From CAYNEO01 sp964396245 (GTDB lineage: Bacteria > Zixibacteria > MSB-5A5 > GN15 > FEB-12): a DNA stretch of 21,728 nt. The stretch spans positions 1 through 21,728 of the forward strand of contig CAYNEO010000060.1 in the NCBI GenBank assembly GCA_964396245.1. Direction: 5' to 3'. Both the position numbers and the translations under genes were made by a program. This document shows, piece by piece, positions 1 to 7,200 of the stretch; the first letter of the stretch is position 1; the number at the start of each line of letters is the position of its first letter. The notes beneath the pieces were generated by a model. The model had not been told where the DNA came from. It did not search any database and was given only the letters and a program-made list of their open reading frames with translations.

Positions 1-1
1 G

Positions 2-412
2 GCCACAACTACGAACAAACCGCTGGTCGTTTCGCATACGGCGGCCCACGCCCTGACACCGACCTCCCGAAACATCACCGACCGGCAACTTGATGCCATC
101 GCCGAGTCCAACGGAGTGGTCGGGATTACGTTCTGTGTCTGCGATATCCGGCCGGATGGAAAGAACGAGAAGGAAACCCCGCTCGAGCAGATAATTCACC
201 ATTTCATATATATCGCCGAGCGGGTCGGGGTGGAGCATGTCGCCTTTGGTTCGGACTTCGACGGGGCGACAATCCCGAATGCCCTCGAGGGCGTGCTGGG
301 GTTTCCGAAATTGATAGAGATGCTGTCTCGGAGCGGCTTTGATGAACTTTCTGTCCGGAAGATCGCATATCAGAATTGGATGCGGGTATTTGAGGACACA
401 TGGATAGATTAA
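2..412 (+). CDS. Membrane dipeptidase (peptidase M19), C-terminal part
   Basis: This is the last 136 codons of a gene whose start lies before the window. The open frame runs from base 2 to a TAA at 410-412. M19 enzymes are zinc-dependent dipeptidases that cleave dipeptides, including some containing D-residues. The visible part has the family's C-terminal half: a strand PLVVSHTAAHAL, whose SH.A.AL pattern holds a metal-site histidine, then RNITDRQLDAIAESNGVVG, and later VEHVAFGSDFDGA, the usual HV..GSDFDG block near the end of the barrel. The N-terminal metal ligands and any signal peptide are outside the window, so localisation cannot be judged. The family assignment is firm; the substrate is unknown. 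Confidence 0.88.
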   Translation, partial: ATTTNKPLVVSHTAAHALTPTSRNITDRQLDAIAESNGVVGITFCVCDIRPDGKNEKETPLEQIIHHFIYIAERVGVEHVAFGSDFDGATIPNALEGVLGFPKLIEMLSRSGFDELSVRKIAYQNWMRVFEDTWID

Positions 413-440
413 CCCCGAAACGGGACTACTCGTATTCCTC

Positions 441-469
441 TTGATCACAGTATCGTTGCGGCGTATCTT
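441..469 (+). promoter_or_regulatory. Possible sigma70-type promoter for the SH3 gene
   Basis: TTGATC at 441-446 and TATCTT at 464-469 are separated by 17 bases, 48 bases before the ATG of the SH3-domain gene. Each hexamer matches the consensus at four of six positions. It is a plausible but unproven promoter in the 104-base gap after the dipeptidase gene. Confidence 0.3.
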
Positions 470-516
470 TCAGGAGAGGGTACTCATAAATCCACGATTG
501 AAAATAACGGTGAATT

Positions 517-861
517 ATGAATGAACAGACCTGCCGCGTTATCGAGGATTACGAATCCGCCTATCCTGATCCCCTGAATCTCAAGACCGGGGAGACCGTT
601 TCGCTGGGCGAGCGTGATGATGAGTTTCCCGGGTGGGTCATGGCCACCGATTCGAACGGGAAAGCCGGCTGGGTTCCGGAAACGTATCTGGAAATCTACG
701 GCGATATGGGGACGATGGTGCGTGATTACGATGCCACCGAGCTGACGGTCAGCAAAGGGGAAGTACTCAGGATTATCGACGAAGAAAGCGAGTGGGTGCG
801 GTGTATCGCTGCCGATGGGAAGACCGGCTGGATTCCGCTCGAAAAAGTCGACCTCATCTGA
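517..861 (+). CDS. Small cytoplasmic protein with two SH3 domains
   Basis: The 114-residue protein has no signal peptide or membrane segment and is almost entirely two SH3-like domains. Domain 1 (about residues 5-62) has the bacterial pattern EDYESAYPDPLNLKTGE followed by PGWV and GKAGWVPETYL. Domain 2 (about 66-114) has RDYDATELTVSKGEVL followed by SEWVRC and GKTGWIPLEKV. Both carry the ALYDY-like first strand, the acidic RT-loop region, a WV core and the GW(V/I)P end seen in SH3 folds. SH3 domains usually bind short peptides, but no partner is suggested here. The start has a GGTGA ribosome site at 509-513. The gene stands alone, 123 bases before the VOC gene. The domain call is good; the biological role is unknown. 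Confidence 0.8.
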   Translation: MNEQTCRVIEDYESAYPDPLNLKTGETVSLGERDDEFPGWVMATDSNGKAGWVPETYLEIYGDMGTMVRDYDATELTVSKGEVLRIIDEESEWVRCIAADGKTGWIPLEKVDLI

Positions 862-899
862 ATTATCCCGCTCTTGTTCCCGGATTTCCTCGTGCATCC

Positions 900-928
900 T
901 TGACAGCCTCGTCTGTGTCCGGCACATT
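900..928 (+). promoter_or_regulatory. Weak candidate promoter for the VOC gene
   Basis: A perfect TTGACA at 900-905 is followed 17 bases later by CACATT (923-928), which matches the -10 consensus at only three positions. A second TTGACG lies at 935-940. This 123-base gap is the natural place for a promoter of the gene starting at 985, but the -10 element is poor. Confidence 0.22.
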
Positions 929-984
929 GTGTTGTTGACGTCTGTTGTTAATTGTGTATGGCCCTGCGAAAGGAGGCGGACTCG

Positions 985-1368
985 ATGAGCGACAACAATC
1001 CCAAGTCCGGGACATTTTGCTGGCATGAGCTGGTGACCAAAGATGCCGAAGCGTGCAAGAAATTCTACGGGGAGTTGTTCGGCTGGACATTCACCGAAAA
1101 GGAAATCAGAAACACGCCGCACACGATATTTCACAAAGACGGTCAGGATCTGGCCAGCATGTTTCAGATTCTGCCCGAGTGGGGAGATTTATCGCCGCAC
1201 TGGATGACCTATATAGCCGTTGATGATGTGGATGCAAAGGCCAGGGAGGCGGAGCAGTTGGGCGGCAGTGTCGTGGTGCCGCCGACCGATATCCCGACAG
1301 TCGGCCGCGCGAGCGTGGTGCTCGACCCCGGCGGCGCCGCCGTGGCGTTCATCAGGATGAATTCGTAA
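985..1368 (+). CDS. VOC family (glyoxalase/bleomycin-resistance fold) protein
   Basis: The protein is 127 residues if started at ATG 985, which has a perfect AGGAGG at 971-976 with 8 bases spacing. In-frame starts further upstream (TTG 952, ATG 958) would place that ribosome site inside the gene, so they were rejected. The sequence has the beta-alpha-beta-beta-beta arrangement of VOC domains: FCWHELVTKDAEACKKFYGELFGW at the start (H14 and E15 in the first strand), then WMTYIAVDDVDAKAREAEQLGG, and a final VLDPGGAAVAFIR strand. It is closest in pattern to the glyoxalase-like subgroup often linked to small hydrophobic ligands or dioxygenase-like chemistry. Substrate and metal use cannot be inferred. 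Its stop codon is separated from the convergent downstream gene by one base. Confidence 0.82.
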   Translation: MSDNNPKSGTFCWHELVTKDAEACKKFYGELFGWTFTEKEIRNTPHTIFHKDGQDLASMFQILPEWGDLSPHWMTYIAVDDVDAKAREAEQLGGSVVVPPTDIPTVGRASVVLDPGGAAVAFIRMNS

Positions 1369-1369
1369 C

Positions 1370-1921
1370 TCAGGCGCCGGCGAGCGACGGAATCTCCCGG
1401 CGGATTGTCAATCCGAGGATCACTCCCAGCACAACCGACCATATTGCGGCAAGACCGATCTGGTACGGCGCGGGCAGCGAGAAGGTCACGGTGTGCGCCG
1501 GTATCCAGAACCAGATTAATGTCCACCACGCGGTGGTGAGACCTTTCGTATTCCATTCCCACATAATCAGGTTGTCTTCGAGCCGGTGAAAGAACATCAT
1601 CTGCGGCCCGAAGAATATATTCGTGAACAGCGAAACGGAGAAGGCCCAGCCGATTCCGGAGCCGGCGAATTGCGGCCATAAGCCGTGATCGATCAGGGCG
1701 CGGGTAAATCCCTTCATGCCGGCGAAACCGTACTTGATAACGATTCCCAGCAGGGCCCAGGCGAGGATTTTGGCGCCCAACTGCCAGGGTTTGCCTGGAA
1801 GCGCTAACCCTTTGTTCCGCAAGCTATAAGAGAAGATTTCGCCGATCGTGCCAAGAATGGCAAACTGGATAGCCGCGGACAGGAGAGGATTTTCACTGAC
1901 CCACAGAACATAGGAACTCAT
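1370..1921 (-). CDS. Mpv17/PMP22-like integral membrane protein
   Basis: The 183-residue protein has about four hydrophobic segments (roughly residues 10-30, 45-65, 88-108 and 155-178). The C-terminal region WWTLIWFWIPAHTVTFSLP, followed by the IWSVVLGVILGL helix, resembles the Mpv17/PMP22 signature in which tryptophans and a proline precede an N/TF..VP turn. In eukaryotes this family sits in peroxisomal and inner mitochondrial membranes and has been tied to channel activity; bacterial members are uncharacterised. The ATG (1919-1921) has TGAGGT upstream. It is transcribed towards the VOC gene and away from the YcxB-like gene. Family membership is moderately supported; function is unknown. Confidence 0.62.
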   Translation of the reverse strand: MSSYVLWVSENPLLSAAIQFAILGTIGEIFSYSLRNKGLALPGKPWQLGAKILAWALLGIVIKYGFAGMKGFTRALIDHGLWPQFAGSGIGWAFSVSLFTNIFFGPQMMFFHRLEDNLIMWEWNTKGLTTAWWTLIWFWIPAHTVTFSLPAPYQIGLAAIWSVVLGVILGLTIRREIPSLAGA

Positions 1922-1951
1922 GACGGAACCTCAGGTGTATAATGTCGTGAG

Positions 1952-1980
1952 AGTTTAGTAAAGTACAAGCTTCTTGACAA
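1952..1980 (-). promoter_or_regulatory. Possible promoter for the Mpv17-like gene
   Basis: On the minus strand TTGTCA (1980-1975) and TAAACT (1957-1952) are 17 bases apart, about 30 bases before the ATG. The hexamers match the consensus at five and four positions respectively. Confidence 0.35.
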
Positions 1981-2017
1981 GTGTTTACATACTATCCTTG
2001 CTCCTTATCAACTGATA

Positions 2018-2054
2018 TGTCGGGTTCTTGTGAGGGAACCCGACAAATCTTTTT
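2018..2054 (+). terminator. Intrinsic terminator-like hairpin with no obvious upstream gene
   Basis: TGTCGGGTTC (2018-2027) and GAACCCGACA (2036-2045) form a perfect 10-bp stem with an 8-base loop, followed by AAT-C-TTTTT (T-run 2050-2054). It reads as a terminator only on the plus strand. No plus-strand gene ends just before it: the nearest is the VOC gene ending at 1368, beyond the convergent Mpv17-like gene. It may end a VOC read-through transcript, act in a leader of the YcxB-like gene, or end a small RNA. Confidence 0.6.
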
Positions 2055-2117
2055 GGGGTCTTTCACCGGCTGATCTTTCCGTTGACAAATCATGCGCGAT
2101 AAATCAGATTGCCAGAC

Positions 2118-2642
2118 ATGAAAATAGCATATCCGCTGACCGTCGATGATAATATGGCCTTTGTTCGTTATCAGTACGACACCATGCCCGCCATCCGCCG
2201 TTCCCGCCGTCGTTCGCTGATAGTCGCGTCGCTTATGTACCCGTTTTTCGGCGCCCTGGCCTATGTCGAGCGATCGTTTATCGTGCTGGGGATCGGATTT
2301 GCGATAGCGACCGCGTACGTGTTGTTCGTGGGATATTATCACCGCCGCGGCTATATCAAACGGGTCGAAAAGTGGCTTCATGAGAGAAGAGAGGGTCATC
2401 CGGACGAGCACGTCGAATTGACCCTCGAGGGCGATGATCTGCTGGTCAAGACGGATACCAGTGACGTTGCCGCCCCCATGGAGCGCTTCTCCCGATTGGA
2501 AAGGACCGAGAATTATACCTTTCTCTATATCAACGAGCAGAAAGCCATCATCATTCCAAAGGATTCACTGACCGAGGGGGATTACAGCGCTTTTGTCACG
2601 CAACTGCGGAAGCAGTACGATGAATCGCACTCGGTAGAGTGA
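2118..2642 (+). CDS. YcxB-like membrane protein
   Basis: The protein is 174 residues from ATG 2118; an in-frame TTG at 2109 is the alternative, and neither has a strong ribosome site. After an N-terminal strand region (MKIAYPLTVDDNMAFVRYQY) and a basic RRSRRR patch, two hydrophobic segments follow (about residues 32-50 and 54-74). The second half is soluble and has the pattern of the YcxB C-terminal domain: HVELTLEGDDLLVKTD, then FSRLERTENYTFLYINEQKAIIIPKDSL. Such proteins are small two-helix membrane proteins with a cytoplasmic PH-like beta domain, and their function is not known. It stands between two apparently unrelated units, 188 bases before the mutase operon. Confidence 0.65.
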   Translation: MKIAYPLTVDDNMAFVRYQYDTMPAIRRSRRRSLIVASLMYPFFGALAYVERSFIVLGIGFAIATAYVLFVGYYHRRGYIKRVEKWLHERREGHPDEHVELTLEGDDLLVKTDTSDVAAPMERFSRLERTENYTFLYINEQKAIIIPKDSLTEGDYSAFVTQLRKQYDESHSVE

Positions 2643-2830
2643 CCGACGCCGTGCGTGGGCAGCCCCTGCGGATTGACCGAAAGTATATAATATATTGCAA
2701 ATCAAACACTTACGCTGTCTCCGTCGGTGGCCTTTACCAATCCTAAACTCCTTGCGAATACCCCTGCATTCTGTTAGTTTACGGGCCTGAATCAGCAACC
2801 GTTTTCGGTACGACACAGGACTGGTAAGCG

Positions 2831-5005
2831 ATGGGAACTACTCACAACCCGGGTGAAGACCCACACTCCGAAGAGGATAACCGGCGTCTCCTGTCGGAGT
2901 TTCCATATCCAGACTACGAGCAATGGCGTCAACTGGTTGAACAGCAACTCAAGGGCGCTCCGTTCGAAAAGAAGATGCTGACGCCGACGCTCGAGGGAAT
3001 CACCCTTCAGCCTATCTACCGCAGGGAAGATATCGAAAAAATCGAGGCGGCGGGAAGCCTTCCGGGTTTCTCGCCATTCACCCGCGGCTCAGCGCCCCTG
3101 GGTCACACCGTCGGCGGATGGCATGTCGCACAGGCAATATCCTATCCCTCGCCGGAGGACTTCCATGAGGCTCTTCAGAATGACATTGAACGCGGCCAGG
3201 ATGCTGTCAATATGCCGCTTGATCTCGCCGTACGGCGTGGCAAGGATCCTGACAGCGCTGGTGTGGAAGAAGTAAGCTATGGCGGTGTTTCGGCGGCGTC
3301 CGCCGATGATCTGATGACGGCGCTTCAAGGGATTGATCTCAGCAGTATACCATTCTACACCGATGCCGGTTCCTCTGCTCTGCCCTTCGCGGTGCTGCTG
3401 TTAGCTGCTCTTCAGCGGAGTAACACAGATCCGGTAAGGTTGCGGGGCCTGGCGGGCGGTGATCCGCTGGCTCAATTTGTGACTGAGGGGAATCTGCCGA
3501 CATCGCTCGATCAGGTATTCGACGAAATGGCGTTCCTCTCGCGATGGGCTGCCGACAACGCTCCCGGTCTCAAGACAATCGGAGTAAGCGACCATCCCTA
3601 CAACAACGCCGGCGCAAGTGTCACCGAATCGCTGGCCTTCTCGCTGGCAACTGCTGTCGAGTATCTCAGGCAGATGGAATCACGGGGAATTTCTGTGAAC
3701 GATGCCGCTTCACGCGTAGTGTTTTCTCTCTCCGTCGGTCCATCGCTGTTCATGGAGATTGCGAAACTCAGGGCGGCAAGAGAGCTGTGGGCGCAGATCA
3801 TTCAGGCGGCCGCAGGGAATGATACCGCCCAGCGCATGACGATACACGTCCGCACGTCATCGGCGAACGTGACAGAGATTGACCCTTATGTCAATATGCT
3901 GCGCACGACCGGTGAAGCGTTTGCCGCCGTAGTCGGAGGATGCGACAGCCTGCATGTCGGGTTCTTCGATCAGGCAGTGCGTCAGCCGGATCAATTCTCC
4001 CGACGGATTGCGCGCAACACGCAATTGATTCTGCGGCACGAGTCGCATCTGGACCGGATAATTGACCCTGCCGGCGGTTCGTATTTCATTGAATCGCTGA
4101 CAAATGAACTGGCACAGAAAACCTGGCAGCTTTTCCAGATGATCGAAAAGCAGGGTGGTATGCTGAAAGCCCTCGCCTCCGGTTTTCCTCAGGGTCGGTG
4201 TTCCGGGACGGCGGCCAAACGAGCCGATGCCGTGGCGCACCGAACTGATGTACTGGTTGGTGTCAACCGATATGCCAATGAGCACGAGGAGCCACTGGAG
4301 AGTGACACCTTCGATCGCAAAGCGTTCGGAGCCGAGCGCGCCGAGACGCTGGTGTTGAAAAAAGCAACGGCGGAACATCAGGCCGCCATTCGCTTGCTGA
4401 ATAAAGTGAAAATGATGGAAGCGGTCTCCGATAAGAAAAAAATGCAGGGGCTGATTGAAGCCGCCGTGCACGGCGCGACCCTGGGCGAGATCGTCTCGGT
4501 CTTGAGAAAAGACGCCTCGGGCGGGTCTTCTATCGAACCCCTCAAGCCGTTCCGTCCATCGGAAGCTTTCGAGCGTATTCGGAGAGCCACCGAAACCTAT
4601 CGTCGACGTACCGGCTCTGTACCGGAAGTCTTTGTAGCGTCGGTGGGGGCATATTCGAAGATTAAAGCACGCCAGGACTTCGTTGCCGAGTTTTTCCATA
4701 TGGCCGGTTTCAAGGTCATTGCTGCACGCGGCTACGGTTCTACCGAGGAGGCTGCCAGAGTGGCCATTGCGTCCTCGGCTCCGATTGTCGTGATCTGTTC
4801 CACCGACGAGGCTTACCCGGATATCGTGCCCAAGCTGACCGATATGGTCAGGGACGCAAACGCAAACACTATAGTAGTCGTTGCCGGGTTTCCTCTGAAT
4901 GAGGTGGAGTACTATCGGAAAAAGGGAGTCGACGATTTCATTCACGTGAGAGCCGATGCTGTCGAAGTTCTCACCCGTCTGGGCAAGAAACTGGGGGTGA
5001 TGTAA
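2831..5005 (+). CDS. mutA: Methylmalonyl-CoA mutase small (beta) subunit
   Basis: This is a 724-residue homologue of the mutase catalytic subunit that lacks cobalamin-ligand chemistry. The N-terminal two thirds is a TIM-barrel-like mutase domain, with QWRQLVEQQLKG, an RGSAPLGHTVGGWHVAQ block and a DPAGGSYFIESLTNELA block near residue 412. The C-terminal flavodoxin-like domain (about 590-724) has VFVASVGAYSKIKARQDF where the active subunit has D.H..G, so the cobalt-binding histidine is absent. That is expected of the small subunit, which forms a heterodimer with MutB and is needed for assembly rather than catalysis. The gene overlaps mutB by one base (TAATG). The 188-base upstream gap has an AT-rich TATAAT at 2686-2691 without a convincing -35, and no B12 riboswitch pattern that I could see. 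Confidence 0.93.
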   Translation: MGTTHNPGEDPHSEEDNRRLLSEFPYPDYEQWRQLVEQQLKGAPFEKKMLTPTLEGITLQPIYRREDIEKIEAAGSLPGFSPFTRGSAPLGHTVGGWHVAQAISYPSPEDFHEALQNDIERGQDAVNMPLDLAVRRGKDPDSAGVEEVSYGGVSAASADDLMTALQGIDLSSIPFYTDAGSSALPFAVLLLAALQRSNTDPVRLRGLAGGDPLAQFVTEGNLPTSLDQVFDEMAFLSRWAADNAPGLKTIGVSDHPYNNAGASVTESLAFSLATAVEYLRQMESRGISVNDAASRVVFSLSVGPSLFMEIAKLRAARELWAQIIQAAAGNDTAQRMTIHVRTSSANVTEIDPYVNMLRTTGEAFAAVVGGCDSLHVGFFDQAVRQPDQFSRRIARNTQLILRHESHLDRIIDPAGGSYFIESLTNELAQKTWQLFQMIEKQGGMLKALASGFPQGRCSGTAAKRADAVAHRTDVLVGVNRYANEHEEPLESDTFDRKAFGAERAETLVLKKATAEHQAAIRLLNKVKMMEAVSDKKKMQGLIEAAVHGATLGEIVSVLRKDASGGSSIEPLKPFRPSEAFERIRRATETYRRRTGSVPEVFVASVGAYSKIKARQDFVAEFFHMAGFKVIAARGYGSTEEAARVAIASSAPIVVICSTDEAYPDIVPKLTDMVRDANANTIVVVAGFPLNEVEYYRKKGVDDFIHVRADAVEVLTRLGKKLGVM

Positions 5006-7182
5006 TGGCACGGATTCCCGATTACAGCCAGATTCCCCTTCAGCTTCGCGTCGGAACCACAGACAGGAACAAATGGCGGGAGATAGCCGAGAAAGTTGCG
5101 GCAAAGACACTGGATGAACTCGTCTGGCATACGCTGGAGCGAATCGATGTCCGGCCGCTGTACACCGGTGATGACACCCGGGGTCTGGAACAGATCGGCT
5201 ATCTGTCGGGCATTCCACCCTATCTGCGAGGTCCGTATCCGTCGATGTATGTCACTCGGCCATGGACCGTGCGTCAGTATGCCGGATTCTCGACCGCGGA
5301 AGAGAGTAACGCGTTTTATCGTCGCAATCTCGCCGCAGGGCAGCGCGGGCTGTCGGTTGCCTTTGACCTGGCGACTCACCGAGGGTATGACTCCGACCAT
5401 CCTCGTGTCGAGGGAGATATCGGCAAGGCCGGTGTGGCGGTCGATTCGATTCTGGACGCCCGGATTCTCTTTGACGGTATTCCGCTCGACCAGATCTCAG
5501 TTTCGATGACCATGAACGGCGCGGTGCTTCCGGTGATGGCGTTTTATATCATTGCCGCCGAAGAACAGGGCGTCTCGCAGGAGAAGCTCACCGGAACGAT
5601 TCAGAACGATATTCTCAAAGAATACATGGTCCGTAACACTTACATCTATCCGCCCGAACCGTCGATGCGGATTGTTGCTGATATTTTCGCCTATACTTCG
5701 AAGTATATGCCAAAATTCAACAGTATCAGCGTGTCGGGATACCATATGCACGAGGCGGGCGCGACGGCGGACCTCGAGATGGGATATACGCTTGCCGATG
5801 GACTCGAGTATGTGCGGACCGGTTTGAAGGCCGGGATCGATATAGATGATTTTGCGCCGCGCATCTCATTTTTCTGGGGAATCGGCATGAATTATTTCAT
5901 GGAAGTCGCCAAGATGCGCGCGGCCCGGCTCTTGTGGGCGAAGATAATCAAGCAGTTCGATCCAAAAGACGAGCGGTCCATGGCACTCCGGACACACTCA
6001 CAGACCTCGGGCTGGAGCCTCGCCGAGCAGGACCCGTTCAACAACGTGGTGCGGACTTGTATCGAGGCGATGGCGGCTGCGCTCGGCCACACGCAGTCGC
6101 TTCACACTAACGCACTGGACGAAGCTATCGCGCTTCCGACCGACTTTTCAGCTCGCATCGCCCGCAACACGCAGCTGTATCTTCAGGATGAAACGGGTAT
6201 CTGCCGGGTGGTCGACCCGTGGGGAGGTTCGTACTATGTCGAAGCCCTCACCAACAAGCTGATGCACCGTGCGTGGGGTCACATTCAGGAGATCGAAGAA
6301 CTTGGCGGCATGGCCAAAGCGATCGACACCGGGTTGCCCAAAATGCGGATAGAGGAATCCGCTGCCCGTCGACAGGCGCGAATAGACTCGGGCCGGGAGA
6401 CAATTGTTGGTGTTAACAAATATCGACTTGCAAAAGAAGAGCCGCTTGACATTCTTGAGGTCGACAACGCGGCGGTCCGGCGGTCGCAGATAGAGCGGCT
6501 GAAGAAACTTCGGGCCGAGCGCGATGAGACAGAAACGCAGGAAGCGCTGGCCGCGATTACAAGATGCGCTGAAACCGGCGCCGGCAACCTGCTCGACCTG
6601 TCGATTAAGGCGGCCCGCGCGAAAGCATCGCTGGGCGAAATCTCTTCGGCGATGGAGAAAGTATTCGGCAGACATCAGGCCGTCGCTAAGTCAATATCGG
6701 GAGTGTACAGCTCGGAGTACGGCATGAGCGATGACATTGAATCAGTGCGGAAGCTGGCTGACAGCTTTGAGCGTCGCGAGGGACGTCGCCCGCGCATCCT
6801 GGTCGCCAAGATGGGACAGGACGGCCATGACCGCGGGTCACGGGTGATTGCCACCGCCTTTGCCGATATGGGCTTCGACGTCGACATCGGGCCGCTGTTC
6901 CAGACTCCCGAAGAAACTGCCCGGCAGGCGGTGGAGAACGATGTTCACGTGATTGGCGTCAGTTCTCTTGCCGGCGGGCATAAAACCCTCGTGCCGCAAC
7001 TGGCCGAAGAGTTGCAGAAACTCGACCGCGCGGACATCATGATTGTGGTCGGCGGTGTTATCCCGGCACAGGATTATGAATTCCTGCACAAGCACGGCGT
7101 GACCGCCATCTTCGGACCGGGCACGGTTATCCCCGTGGCCGCGAAGAAAGTCCTCGACGAACTCCTGAGGCGAATCGCATAA
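5005..7182 (+). CDS. mutB: Methylmalonyl-CoA mutase large (alpha) subunit, B12-binding
   Basis: This 725-residue adenosylcobalamin enzyme interconverts methylmalonyl-CoA and succinyl-CoA. The substrate domain has RGPYPSMYVTRPWTVRQYAG, whose PYPSMY carries the conserved tyrosine, then GLSVAFDLATHRGYDSDHPR, SVSMTMNGAVLPV and RTHSQTSGWSL, all very close to characterised actinobacterial mutases. The C-terminal B12 domain holds the D-x-H-x-x-G motif as GQDGHDRG, with His608 the predicted lower cobalt ligand, followed by IGVSSLAGGH and VVGGVIP. Length is full for the family. Translation is probably coupled to mutA through the TAATG overlap, and meaB follows after 18 bases. No epimerase or carboxylase gene is next to it, so direction of flux (propionate breakdown or formation) cannot be told. 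Confidence 0.97.
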   Translation: MARIPDYSQIPLQLRVGTTDRNKWREIAEKVAAKTLDELVWHTLERIDVRPLYTGDDTRGLEQIGYLSGIPPYLRGPYPSMYVTRPWTVRQYAGFSTAEESNAFYRRNLAAGQRGLSVAFDLATHRGYDSDHPRVEGDIGKAGVAVDSILDARILFDGIPLDQISVSMTMNGAVLPVMAFYIIAAEEQGVSQEKLTGTIQNDILKEYMVRNTYIYPPEPSMRIVADIFAYTSKYMPKFNSISVSGYHMHEAGATADLEMGYTLADGLEYVRTGLKAGIDIDDFAPRISFFWGIGMNYFMEVAKMRAARLLWAKIIKQFDPKDERSMALRTHSQTSGWSLAEQDPFNNVVRTCIEAMAAALGHTQSLHTNALDEAIALPTDFSARIARNTQLYLQDETGICRVVDPWGGSYYVEALTNKLMHRAWGHIQEIEELGGMAKAIDTGLPKMRIEESAARRQARIDSGRETIVGVNKYRLAKEEPLDILEVDNAAVRRSQIERLKKLRAERDETETQEALAAITRCAETGAGNLLDLSIKAARAKASLGEISSAMEKVFGRHQAVAKSISGVYSSEYGMSDDIESVRKLADSFERREGRRPRILVAKMGQDGHDRGSRVIATAFADMGFDVDIGPLFQTPEETARQAVENDVHVIGVSSLAGGHKTLVPQLAEELQKLDRADIMIVVGGVIPAQDYEFLHKHGVTAIFGPGTVIPVAAKKVLDELLRRIA

Positions 7183-7200
7183 GCCGGAGAATCATACGGC

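Noticed and set aside
952..984. Longer VOC protein starting at TTG 952 or ATG 958
   Set aside because: The perfect AGGAGG at 971-976 would then be inside the gene, and the extra residues have no family similarity.
2082..2110. TTGACA at 2082-2087 as a promoter for the YcxB-like gene
   Set aside because: There is no acceptable -10 at 16-18 bases, and the start point would fall on the start codon.
2643..2830. Cobalamin riboswitch in front of the B12-dependent mutase operon
   Set aside because: I looked for the conserved B12-box core in this 188-base gap and did not see it; such switches usually control B12 synthesis or transport, not the mutase itself.
3857..5218. Long minus-strand open frame opposite mutA (about 450 codons)
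   Set aside because: It is a shadow of the mutase genes, with His/Arg-rich non-protein-like composition and no family motif.
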